Assembly (NCBI RefSeq): GCF_000247695.1 | Contig: NW_004624842.1 | Coordinates: forward strand, 5,605,899-5,669,898 | Direction: 5' to 3' | Length of the DNA stretch: 64,000 nt | Source: Heterocephalus glaber | Taxonomy: Eukaryota > Chordata > Mammalia > Rodentia > Bathyergidae | Shown here: piece by piece, positions 38,722-51,400 of the stretch | Position numbering within the stretch: the first letter of the stretch is position 1 | How the letters are laid out: every line of letters begins with the position of its first letter | Position numbers and translations under genes: made by a program | The notes under the pieces: model-generated | The model's input: only the letters and a program-made list of their open reading frames with translations | Told to the model about the DNA's origin: nothing | Database searches by the model: none

Positions 38722-41401
38722 GGTACAGGGGATTGAACTCAGGACCTTGTGCTTGCAAGGCAGGCAGCAGAACCACTGAGCTAAATCCCCAGCCAATGCC
38801 ATTATTTTTTTAAATGGCTTATTTCAAGATTTATGAAATACAGTAAAACAAAGTAAACAGCCTCCACAGAGGTAGGCTCATAGAAATCCAGGAATAATGT
38901 GGTTAGTATCTGAGGAGCCAGGGGTGAAAAGGACAGTTTCATGTTCTCCTCCTCTTGGTTTTCCGCTGACTTAACCAGGAGAGATTTTTATTTTTTTAAT
39001 TTAAAATATTTTTAAAAAATTTATGGGACCAGGGATTGAAGTCAGGACCTTGTGCTTTTGAGGCAGGCACGGTGCCACTGAACTAAATCCCTGGCCCTTT
39101 TTAAAAAAAATAAATAAATAAAAGAAGACAATTTATTTGAAAGGGGGGGGCCATGCAGGGATTTAGCTCAGTGGCACTGCACCTGAGTTCGATTCCTGGT
39201 ACAAAAAAAAAAAAGGAGGAGGGAGGACAGACATGGCAGATAGGTACTCAGGATGAGTACGGATAATTGGAAAGTGAATTGCTCCAGGAGAGAATTTTTT
39301 GCCAAGATGTAAGACAAAGCTGGGTGGAGTGGCTGGTCCCTACAGTCCCAGATACTCAGGAGGCTGGGGTAGGAGGATCACTTGAGTCCAGGAATTCAAG
39401 GCCAGCCTGGACAACATAGTGAGAGCCTTCTTTAAAAAAAAAAATGTAAGACAAAAAATTGACTATTGTAGTCACTCTTAAATCAACCTTCCTCAAAGAT
39501 GGAACCACAGTCTTGACAAAAAGACTGTGGTTAATGGGGAAAAGGTATAAACCTTAGCTGTGGGAACAGAAGTCAGAAATACGATTTCAATGACGAGCAT
39601 GGTGGCGCACAACTGTAATCCCAGCACTCAGGAGGCTGGGGCAGGAGGATCACCATGAGTTTGAGGCCAACCAGGGCTACATAGTGAGTTCAAGTCCAGC
39701 CTGAGCTAAATAGCAAGACCCTGTCTCACACAAAAAAAGAAAGAATGAAAGGAAGAAAGAAAGATAGATGATTTCAACACTTCGTTTGACAGCTGGGTGT
39801 GCTGATGCATGCCTATAAACCCAGCACTCAGGAGGCTGAGGCAGGAGGATGGCCACGAAGAGGCCAGCCTGGGATACATAGTGAATTCAAGACCAGACTG
39901 AACTGCACAGTGAGACCCTGTCTTAAGAAACCAAAAATAAAAAAAAATAAAATAAAATAAGGGCCAGGGATTTAGCTCCACGGTTCTGGCACCTGCCTCG
40001 TAAGCGCAAGGTCCCAAATTCGATCCCCAGTACCAAAAATACCCCTAAAAAACAAAACTTCCTTTGTCAAGCAGGGAGCATCAGTTATGTCAGCATTACT
40101 CTAAGTAGGGCGCAGGACCCACCTATGGTATATCAGAACTCTCAGGGCTTAGCTGGATATGGTGGTGCCTGCCTGTAATGCCAGCACTTGGGAGGCTGAG
40201 GCAGGAGGATCACTGAGTACAAGGCCAGCCTGAGCTATACAGTGAGTTCAAGATCAGCCTAAACTACATAGGGAAACTATGTCTCAAAAAACAAACCCCC
40301 AAACTACAAGGACTTGTCAAAACTCTTGGGACCAAATATAATCATTATGTAGTATAAACACATACTAATAAAAAGAAAAATAAAAAAAATCCCTGGGACC
40401 TATCTTAGACCTCCCTGACCTCACTGCAATTTTGGCGCAGAGAAGAAAGAACCCCCATTTCACGGTTGGTTGCTAACCCATTATGTTTGTCAGGAAAGTA
40501 GAGGAGACAAAACAAGCCCCATAGCAGAGACAAGGAGACCTCTTACTGTCCCTCCACCCCCAGGCACTATAGGGAGAAGCTGGGTCTGGTCTGGGCCTGT
40601 GCTGTGTGAGGAGATGCCACAGCATTGCCTTGTTTTGGGGGGGTTTTTTTGATACCAGGGATCGAACTCCTGTCCTTGTGCTTGCAGGGCAGGCATCGGA
40701 AACACTGAGCTAAATCCCCGGCCCAGCATTGCCTTGTTTTACTTTTCTAAAAACTATGAAGCCAAGGGCAGGGGCTGTGACCTGCATGGTACAGAGAAGG
40801 AGGCTGGCTCCTTGAGGGTGCACTGCCACTGTGAGGGGAGGCTTGGACTCCCCTCTAGTCTTAGGGGTTTCCAACCTCTAGTCCTTCCCCACACTAGACA
40901 GCAGCTTCTCACAAAATGAAGGAGAAACTCCAGGGACATATGTTAAACATCAAGAATTTTCTAGATGAAATGGAGAAGAATCACCCATCCTGGTCCAACA
41001 CAAACTCAATGAAAAATCAGCCCCTCTGTCCTTGTCGTATTTTGGAAAGCAAGCTTGCTCGGATAGATGCTGGCAAGCACTTCACCTGCCCCCCACTTGG
41101 TGAACTGTTTATAATTAACTGTTAATGTATATAATGTACAGTTAACTGTTTTTAATTACAGTTTCTTAAAGGCACAATCCTCTAAATGGAGAGCTGGGTC
41201 TTAAGCCTACACAGGCCAGATCCAGAACTCATCTTCTTAGCCAAGGCCACATTCCTTCTTTGGACACTGACACAGTTAAACACAAAGGGCTGCAAGTTTG
41301 ATCCTCGGTACCAAAAAAACAAAAAAACAACAAAGGGCTGGGAATATAGCCCAATGGTACAATGCTTGTCTGGAATGCAAGAGTCCCTTATGTTGTTCAA
41401 C

Positions 41402-41481
<80 letters not shown>

Positions 41482-42422
41482 CACAGATATAAAATTAGAT
41501 AAACAGGCAAATGTAGGTATTGATACAAATGGCTATAAATACAGAAACACAGGAACAGTAGAAGATATATCTAGGCTCAAAAGCAATTCGAAAGCTGCAC
41601 ATTCAGGAGGATCCCAAGCTCAAGTCCAGCCTGAACAACTTAGAGACTATCACAAAAAGAAAAAAGTAAAAATATTAAAGGGCTGAGATTGTAGCTCAGT
41701 GTGAAGACCCTGGGTTCAATACCCAGTATCTCAAAAATAGCCCCCCCCCCAATTCTATAGGAAAAGTTGGGAAAAGAAAAAAGGAGATGTTTGAAGGAAC
41801 TGTATTTCAACATTCATAGTATCTTCCTTAGAGTGCCACCATAATGCATGTTAACACATCCTCTGTGACAGCATAGGACATTTAGGCCATTTTTATCTTT
41901 ACATAATCACGTTTGGTATTATTATACTGAAGTGGATCATTTAAATATGATGAGAATATAAAATTCTATTCATTCATTCCTTTATTTAAAGACAAGGTCT
42001 CACTATGTAGTTCAGGCTGGTCTTAAACTCATTATGTAGCCCAGGCTGGCCTCAAAACTCAGAGCGATCCTCCTGCTTTGGCCTCCTAAGTGCTGGGATT
42101 ACAGGTCTGTGCCACCATCTTCACCATTCTGTTGTTTATTTAAAAATAAAAAACCATCTGGTCTCAGTGACACATGCTTGTAATACCAGCACTCTGGGAG
42201 GGTGATGCAAGAAGACCACAAATTTGAGCCCAATCTGGGCAACTCAGCATGACCTTGTCTCAAAACTAAAATAACAGGCCGGGGATTTAGCTCAGTGGTT
42301 CCGCCACCTGCCATGCAAGTCCAAGGTCCCAAGTTCGATCCCCAGTATGAAAAACAAACAAACAAACCTAAAATAACAAATAAACAAATACCCCCAAACC
42401 AAAAGCCAAACCCCTAAACTCC

Positions 42423-42460
<38 letters not shown>

Positions 42461-45400
42461 GCACGTAGTGTGTGTATAGATATATGCATATGTTTACGTA
42501 TATATGACGTATATGTGACAGTCACTCATCAGACTGGTATGTAGAGTCCCAAAGTGAAAACTAAAACATCGGGCCCAGCACTGAGGTAAGTAGTGGGTGT
42601 GCTCCCTCAGCTGGCAGCCTCAGCCCCAGGACCTAACAGAGCTCTGACCTCCGTGGACTCCTCTTGCTCATTGATGACGAGGAAGGCATCCTCTGCAGCC
42701 TGTCGTTTGACATCTGCTATGGTTTGCTCCATTCGAGCTCTCTCTGTTGCAATCACTTCGAAAGCTTTTTGCTCAGCCTCAGCAACAGCCTTCTGTACTT
42801 CAGACATGGCCTGAATTTTCACTTTATTCACAGCTTCTTCTAGAAGAAAGTGACAGTAAAATCACCTGGCCGAGAAATCTTTCCCTTCCCACCCTACAGC
42901 ATTTCTAAGAATGGAGAGAGTGGAAATAAGATATGTAGGTGTGAACACATGGTATATGCATACACACTTATTCTCACAGTTGTGCTGTTCATTTGTACAG
43001 TCATGTGTTAGACATGAAGACTAAGGTGGCCACTGTGCTAGGGCTGGGGATACATAGGTAATTACACATTATCCACCCTCTCCTGTTGGTGATCAAATTA
43101 TAACAGTGGCTTAGGTGCCATCATACATGACACTAAAATAGGAGAGTTCCATGGAGAAAAGAGGTCAACTCTACAAGGGCAGGGAAAGATTAAAGAAATA
43201 TGTTTTGGTGGAGATGGTAGGTGGAAATGAAGTTTATTGGAAAAGTCTCGCACAGCTTCTTTTTGGCCTTATTAGCTAAACAAAATGTGAATCCTCTAAA
43301 GCTGTGGTGGTGAACCTATGACACGAGTGCCAAGGTGGACTATCTGTATCACTGAAAGCTCTAAAAGACTGGTGGTCTCTGCCCCAAAGTATTCCATGCA
43401 AGAAGAAAAAGAGTAACTGGGAGGTTGGAGCAGCGATTCTGCTGGCAGAGATTCTGAATTTATGGAGAAGCAAGTAGCACCCAGAAAAGGAAGTGTCAGA
43501 AGAAAGGTGGTAGCACTGAAGGGTCTGGATGTGAAGGTAAAGGAGAATGGTAGTGCTGGGCAATGAATGGCAATATGCAGAAAGCTGGTGTGGAAGCAAA
43601 TGAGATGGTTGAGATGGAGCACAGTAGAGAAACTTGGGGCTGAAGATACAAACTTCAGAAGGCTGCCAGGAACCCTGGGGTTGCAAACTCTGGCCCATCT
43701 TCATCCCTTTGCTTGGTTTCTGATCACTTCCTTCCATCCCATCATGCTGCTCAGCCCAATGAAAATGTGAAAAACCTCCCACAAGTGTACAACACAAGAT
43801 AACCCAGATTCCTAAGGAACTCCCTTATAGCTTGGCTCTTGCACACAACTCAGACTCAAAGAAAGTTGAAACAATGTTCTAGGCTACTGTGCTAGAACTT
43901 TCTATCTTACTGCAGCAGCCTTAAGAAAAGAAAGTCTTGGGCCAGGGATTTAGCTCACTGGGGCCGTGCCTGCCTTGAAACACAAAGTCCTGAGTTCAAT
44001 CCCTGGTATGGGTGTGTGTGTGTGTGTGTGTGTGTTGACCCCAGGGGTCAAAGACTCCAGGTGTCTGCACAGGTCCACTATGGCCCACCGCAGTCACCCT
44101 CCCAGGCCTCTTGATATCACGTAGGTGTGAAATGTCACTTACTGAGCCTACAGGACCATGGCCTCTGATACATTTTATCTTCATAGCTTAAGGATGAAGC
44201 ACTAAGAATCAATTTGGATATCTTCCTGGAAGCCATTTAAGACAACAGGGGCACTGCAGCATAGCAAGGATTCAGCTCTCTCAGTAGAGTAAGTTGGGCT
44301 CTTAACCATAGTTATTCAAGGTTCTTCCCAAGTAATCAAAGCCACTTATTTGAAGATCATGTACATGGTAATCTTTCTCTCTACCTTATGATTATCTTCA
44401 TTTCCCACAATTCTATTCCATTTACTAACAATATAATCTACATTTTCTCATTTCCAATTGCATAGTTTTCAAAATTATTTTACATGGTAAAATAGTATTT
44501 TGTTGTGTAATCAAACTGTAAATTAATGTAACTACTCATAAATATTTGGGCATGTTCCAGGTTGCTTCTCCCTTACCCTGAGAATATACTAAATAATAAT
44601 ATACTTAAAACTTAAAATAATATACTTAAAACTTTTTGTGCTGGGGAGGATGGTGCTGAAAGACTAAACTCAGAGCCTGTCACATGCTAGGGAAACACTC
44701 AAAGACTGAGCTACACCCCATCACATATACAATTTGTATCATATACATTTATGTTTAAGTCTAGAACTTTTCCTTTTGGAAGGAAGCATGCAAAAGCATG
44801 AAAATGAAGAATTACAATTATTTAATGTGGATAATACTTAATTGCTTACATAAACCTCTGATGAATTAATCAGTCATCGACAAAGTAGTCTAAAATGGTG
44901 TCAATAACTGTATTTTAAGACTTTAAATGGTGCATGCCTGTAATCCTAGCATTCAGAAGGCTGAGGCAGGAGGATTGCCGAGAGTTCGAGGCCAGCCTGG
45001 GCTACATAATGAGTTCAAGACCAGCCTAAACTATATAGTGAGACCCTGTCTCAAGAAACAAAACAAAACAACAACAACAACAAAAGACTTCAGGGAGCTG
45101 CGGATGGTAGGTACACTTGTAATCTCACACTACGGAAGCTGAGGTATGAGGATTTTGAGTTCAAGGCCAGCCTGGCCTATTATAATGTAAGTTCATGGCT
45201 AGTCTGGACTACACAGTGAGACTCTGTCTCACAAAACAAAAACAAAGGGGCTGGGAATTTAGCTCAGTGGCACTGAGCCTGCCTTGCAAGTGCAAGGTAC
45301 TGAGTTCAATCCCTGATACTGGAATAAAAAATCAAAATAAACAAATAAAAAAACTTTGGGAAAAGAAGGACAGTATTTGGATAAGGGTAACATTAATGAT

Positions 45401-48400
45401 TTGGGGCTAGTTATATCCTTTATCTTATTGGAGCCGGCAGTCCTCACCCTCCTTTATTCTGGTAGAAGGCCTACCAAGAACAGTGTTTTTTTAAAAAATA
45501 GGGTGGGGGTGGGGGTGGGAAAAGCAGATGGATAAAGAACTGTGCCAAATGCAGAATGAAACAGATGTAGTGACAGAGTGTGAAGAGATCAGGCAGCAAT
45601 GAATTAACTTATATCAAAAGGGAGAGAAGAGTTGGTTACTTCATGCCTCAGTGTGACCCAGTATAAGTGTGTAAAGGGACTAGAGGAAGCAATTCCAAAC
45701 TCCTGACCTGCAAAGGAACGAGACAGGCAACCCAGGATAAGTTGGAGGGGGAGAAGTATGAACTAAGAACTCCATGAGGAGGAGCTTATTAGACAACCAA
45801 AGGGCTAGTTACCAACCTTTTCTCCCAGTATTTGTTCCCTGTTTGTACAAGCTAGTGAGTACATGCAGCCTATAAGCAGGCACACATACCTGTTTTCTTC
45901 CAGAACTCTACAGGTACATATCCTGTTCCTGGTCTACTGTTGAATTCCCGTTGAGAATCTGCAGCAGAGAGATAAAGACCACAGGGTCAGAAAGCTGTCT
46001 TTAACAGTTTTGGCTAGCATGCCTCTTCATGGTAGCTCCTCCTACACTGTAGGTTATTTTAATTTGGTTTTTTTTCCTCCCTTTTTCCTTGGCCCAAACT
46101 CACTTTACAAAGTCTGTTTTTCACTTACCGTTCAGTTTATTTTTCCTTCCTTTATTTTTTTTGTACTGGGGATCAAACTCGGGTCCTTGCGCTTGCAAGG
46201 CAGGTGGCAGAACCACTGAGTTAAATCCCTGGCCCCTCTTTCCTTTAATAAATGTGAAACTTTGCTACTGTTAAAAACAAAAAATTAAAATTTTATTTTA
46301 TTTTTTCCAGTGTGGGGAATAAACCCAGGGTCTCACGCATGCTAGGTAATTGCTCTAGCAATGAGCTGTTCTCCAGCCCATGAGACAAAATTTTACTAGG
46401 TTTCTCACTCACCAGTTAAGACATTTAGTGCTAAAAATGTTCTAATAAGGGCTAACATCACATTATAAAATAATATACTCTACTTATTTATTTAGCATGT
46501 ACTTCATGGTTTTGTGAGACAGGGTTTTTTTTTGGACGGAGAATTGAACTCAGGGCCTTGCATTTGTCAGGCAGGTGCAGTGCCGCTGAACTACATCCCC
46601 AGCCTGACAGGGTCTTGTTATGTAGTTCAGGCTGGCTTTGAACTCATGGCAATTCTTCTGCCTTAGCCTCCTGAGTGCTGAGGTTACAGGCGTGCACCAT
46701 CGAGCCTGGCAATATTTTTTAATAGAAAATGACTCTGGGCCAGAGATTTAGCTCACTGGCACTGCACCTGTCTCACAAGCACAAGGTCCTGAGTTCCATC
46801 CTCAGGACCAAAAAAAAAAAAAAAAATTTTACTACTAAGTGTGAAAGCTAATTAATATAATTTAATGCTGCCAGTGCCTGAGTTGTACTTTCTCTGAGGT
46901 TTTTTTTTTTTTTAAAGCTCTGATAACATTAAAACTTTTGTGAGGGGCCAGGGATTTAGCGCAGTGGTTTTGCTGCCTGCTGCGCAAGCACAAGGACCCG
47001 AGTTCGATCATCAGTACCAAAACAAAACAAAAAAACTTTTCTGAGAGTGGGCCATCACCATTACCAACAAGGAGAAAACAGAAGAACTTTCTTTTAACAC
47101 AGATGAAGTTCTGCTCATGGGGCCATATGTCAAATATTTACCAGCCAAGAAAAAGACACTGGCTTTGGTCATCAGCACACCCTTGAGCATATCCTTTGCA
47201 CCTACCCAGTCCTCAACATTTTATTTCGGATAGAAGTAATAGATGAGATGTCGTTTTTTTTTTTTTTTTTTTGGTACCAAGTATCAAACTCGGGACCTTG
47301 CGCTTGCAAGACAGGCGGTGGAACCACTGAGCTAAATCCCTGGCTAGGTGAGATGTTCTTGACCCTATAGATGTCTCATGGCCTGGAAGCTAGGGACATT
47401 TTCATTTAGTGTCCGAAAGCCACAAAGAAATAGTTTTTATACTCTAACCCCCAAAGAGAAGTTAGGACTGTCAATTGTTTCATTAAGAAAGCTAAAGCCT
47501 AGGAGGTTACTTTAATTTAACTGAAGACTACATAGCGCAAATAAATGGGTCACTAATAGGAAGATTCACAGTATTGTGGTTATATAGGAGAATGTGTAGT
47601 TTTTAGAAGAAATAGGGTGAAGCATTTAAAGGTAAGTGTCATGATGGTTTGGGAAGACTGTCCTACCTTTCCACCTAATTAGAAAGAGAGAAAGCAAATG
47701 TGGCAAAATCTTAAAACCTCATCAAGCCTGGTGGTGGTGCATGCCTGCAATCCCAGCACTCAGAAGGCTGAGGCAGGAGGACTGCTGGGAGTTCAAGGCC
47801 AGCCTGGGCTACATAGTGAATTCAAGACCAACCTGAACTATATAGTGAGACCCTATCTCAAAAAACAAGATACAAAACAAAAAAAAACACAAATAAAGGC
47901 ATTTGAGTAATCACTATGATACTCTTTCAACATTTCTGTATTTGAAAATTTCAAAATAAAAAGTTGGGAAATAATACCTTTAGGAGCACAGAAAATTCTC
48001 TAAGACATTAATTTGTTAATAAATGAGACGATTAGCCACGTGTGGTGGCACACAGCTGTAATCCCTAGACTCTGGGTGAGGCAGGAGAACCCAAAGTTCA
48101 AGCCCAGTCTGGATAATTAGTGACTTAGTGAGACCCTGCCTCATAAAAACAAAATAAAACAACAACAACAACAACAAAAAACATCTAAAAGAAAGAGTTG
48201 GGGATGTTGCTCAGTTTAAAAGCCCTGGGTTCAATCCCCAGTACTGGAAAAAAAATCTTTTTCATCTTGCAGTACTGGGGACTGAACTGAGGCCTTGGTG
48301 CATTTTAGGAAAGCACTCTACCACTAAGCTAAATCCCTAGGATTTTTAAAATTTAAGAGACATCTTGCTTAGTTGTCCAAGCTGGCCTCAACCTTGAGAT

Positions 48401-51400
48401 CCTCCCAAATAGCTGGGATTACAGGTATGAACCCCTACAAATGGCTGTTTATGAAAATTTATTTATTTAGCATTACTAGCGACTTCTCAGAGCTTTCACA
48501 CTGAGCTATTTACCAGGCTTTTTACATTTTTTTTTTTTTAAAGAACCAGGTGGGGTGACATAAGCCTATAATCCCAGCACTCAAATTTCTAAATGTTTCC
48601 CTAAAAACAACTCTATGTTAGAAGCCTGACTTTCCAGAATGATTCTGCTGTTTGAACTAAAGTTTGCACTCTTAGAACTCTCAGTGTATAGCAAAGAACT
48701 TCCCAAAGAGAATACCATCTGTATGTACTCATTTTCCTGTCCACCTATCTCTATTACAGATTTGTACAGGGCACTGTTCTCAGGCTTCCAAGGAGAGTTT
48801 GAGGCCAGCCTGGGCTACACAGCAGGACCCTGTCTCAAAAATAAATAAATAAAATATTTAATTTTATTAATTAGTCACTAAATTAGTCAGGCTGAGCTTA
48901 AACTTGTGATCCTCCTGCCTCTGCCTTACAGAGTGCTAGAATTACAGGTGTGGGTCACGATGCCCAGCTATGAAATCTTTAATGATGTGAGAACACGCCC
49001 ACTACTACATAAATTACGGTTTTAAAGAAACCAATACAAAACTGTAATACACTATTCTCAGCTATCTTTCAAAATTCCTGCGTGGGATGATGAAATAATA
49101 AATTCCTTATGTTTCTATATTTTCCACAATGGCCCACACAGCTTCACCGACAAACCTGTCTTCATAACTGCACTAAGAATTAAATGGTAATGTACATAAA
49201 GTAATGGTTCTCAACTTTAAGATCTCAGACCCCATCTCAGATCAATTAAATCAGAATTCCTAGAGGTGGGCCAGGGTATTGAGAGTTTTTCCAAGGTTCC
49301 TAAGTGATTTCTAATAGGCATGTGGGGAAAGCAATGATGAAAGTGCCCAGCTTAGAACTCAGCACCCTTGGTTAAAGCCTTCAAACCACACCAGCAACAT
49401 CACCTGTAGATCATGTGTGTATTTCTTCTATTATAACTATGGCAAATCATTATTTTACTTTCAAAAATGGAAATCTTTTTTTTTTGGTGCTGGGGATAGA
49501 ACTCAGGACCTTGCCCTTGTGAGGCTGGTGTGGTACCACTGAGCTAAATCCCTGGCCCCCAAAATGGAATTTTTTAAAGTAGAAATTATGGGCCAAGGAT
49601 TTAGCTCAGTGGTTCCACCGGCTACCTTGCAAGCTCAAGGACCCGAGTTCGATCCCCAGTAATCAAAAAAAAAAAAAAAAAAAAGTAGAAATTAAAAAGC
49701 AGTAACAAGTATTTAACACTGTACATTTTAAGTTACTACTAAAAGTTCAATTATGAAGCCAGGTGTGGTGGTGCAGCCCTGTGATCCCCTGTGAGTTTGA
49801 GGGCAGCCTGGGCTACATAGTGAGTTCAAGGCCTGCCTAAATTAAATAGTAAGACCCTGTTTCAAAAGAAAGCAAAACAAAAAATTTAAATACTGAAATA
49901 GTGAATTTTTCAGGTCAGTGAGATCGCTGCTATGTTTAACAGAATGAGCTACTGTCATAAACAGAAATTTTGCCTTCAAGTCCCGTCGTCCCATCCCCCC
50001 CATCCCCCCCATCGGAAATCAAACTCAGGGCCTTGAGCTTGCAAGGCAGGTGTGCTGCCACTGAGCTAAATCCCCAGCCCAGGTTTTGTCTTTTTTGTAG
50101 TACTAGAGATTTTGGGGGGGGGGGGGACCAGGGGACAAACTCAGGATCTTGCTCTTGTGAGGTAGGTGCAGTACCACTGAGCTAAATCCCTGGCCCTATT
50201 ACTGGAGATTTAACCCAGGGACTTCACACTGAGCTACATCCCAGCCCTTTTAAAAATTTATTTTGAGACAGGGTCTTGCTAAGACTCTAAACTGCCCAGG
50301 CTGGTTTAAATTTGCAATCCTCTTGCCTCAGCCTGCTCATTCCTAGGATATAAACATGCACCACCACATAATCTGCCTTTAGGTTTAGAGATTTTTGGGG
50401 GGGGGGGGAACCAGGGATTGAACTCAGGACCTTGCACTTGCCAGGCAGGTGCTGGAGGCACTGAGCTAAACCTCCAACCCCAAAAATCAAGGCTTAGAGT
50501 TGTTTTTTTTTTAATCTGTCTTTAGGTTTAATCTGTATCAGTGCCCCTCCTTTTAGCTTCATTGGTTTCATAAGAGAATGGACTTAGAAAAAGAAAGAAA
50601 TTGTTTCTAGCCAAGTGTGGTAATGCCAGCAATCACTTGTAAAACCAGGCATTGGGAGGCTAAGGCAGGAGGATGGCAAGTTCAAGGCTGGCCTGGACAA
50701 CATAGTGAAACCTTGTCTCAAAAATAAAATATAATGGGGTCCTGGGATGTATCTCAGTGGGAAAGCCCTGAGGTTAATCCCCAGTACTATCACCAAAAAC
50801 AAAGCAGATCCCTGGCAGTGTCCAACATTTCCTCCCCCAGAAGCAATCACTTCCAACTTTTTAACTGACTTTGCTACTAGACATTATCTACCTGTATTAA
50901 CTTACCAGGGGAGTACCTGGCTCTTTACAATTCCTTCTCTCCACTCCTCCTAACTCTGTCACATCAATAGTGTCACAGTACTAATCACGGAGGAGTTATG
51001 TAATTCATAGTCTCCGAATCTTTTTGGGGGGATGTGGTACTAGAGGTCAAAATCTAGGGCAATGTACCATTGAGATACATTCTTAGCCCTTTTTATCTGA
51101 GACATGGTCTGGCTAAATTGCCTATGCTGGCCTCAAACTTGCCATTATCCTGCCTCAGGCTGCTGAGTAACTGAAATTACAGGTGTGTGCCACAATGCCT
51201 GCCTCTATGAATCTTTTCATCTTCCTGAATAAGTTTTTTGTTTTACTTGAAGTCAACAACTGACTTATGTGCTCTTGCTGTCTTCTTTTCCTTCTTGGGC
51301 AGTAGTGGGGACTGAACCTAGAACTTTCAGAGGCCCCTCCCCTTTATAAAAAGATTTTGAGACAGGAACTTGCTAAATTGCCCAGGCTGAGTTCAAACTT

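Larger units (their letters stand above)
36551..42648 (-). other. CBFA2T2: CBFA2T2 intron before the MYND exon
   Basis: 6.1 kb, no extra exon seen. Dense SINEs, a MIR at 37855-37990 and three microsatellites; 36551-37000 and 40300-40640 are mostly unique sequence. Confidence 0.75.
42840..45889 (-). other. CBFA2T2: CBFA2T2 intron
   Basis: 3.05 kb. Contains a possible DNA-transposon relic near 43300, an ID ending in (GT)n (43941-44035), B1s (44926-45060, 45095-45240) and an ID (45247-45330). 43400-43930 and 44040-44640 have no recognised feature. Confidence 0.7.

Noticed and set aside
43276..43797. 173-codon minus-strand ORF in a CBFA2T2 intron
   Set aside because: No domain, no splice or start context, and the region partly resembles an old repeat.
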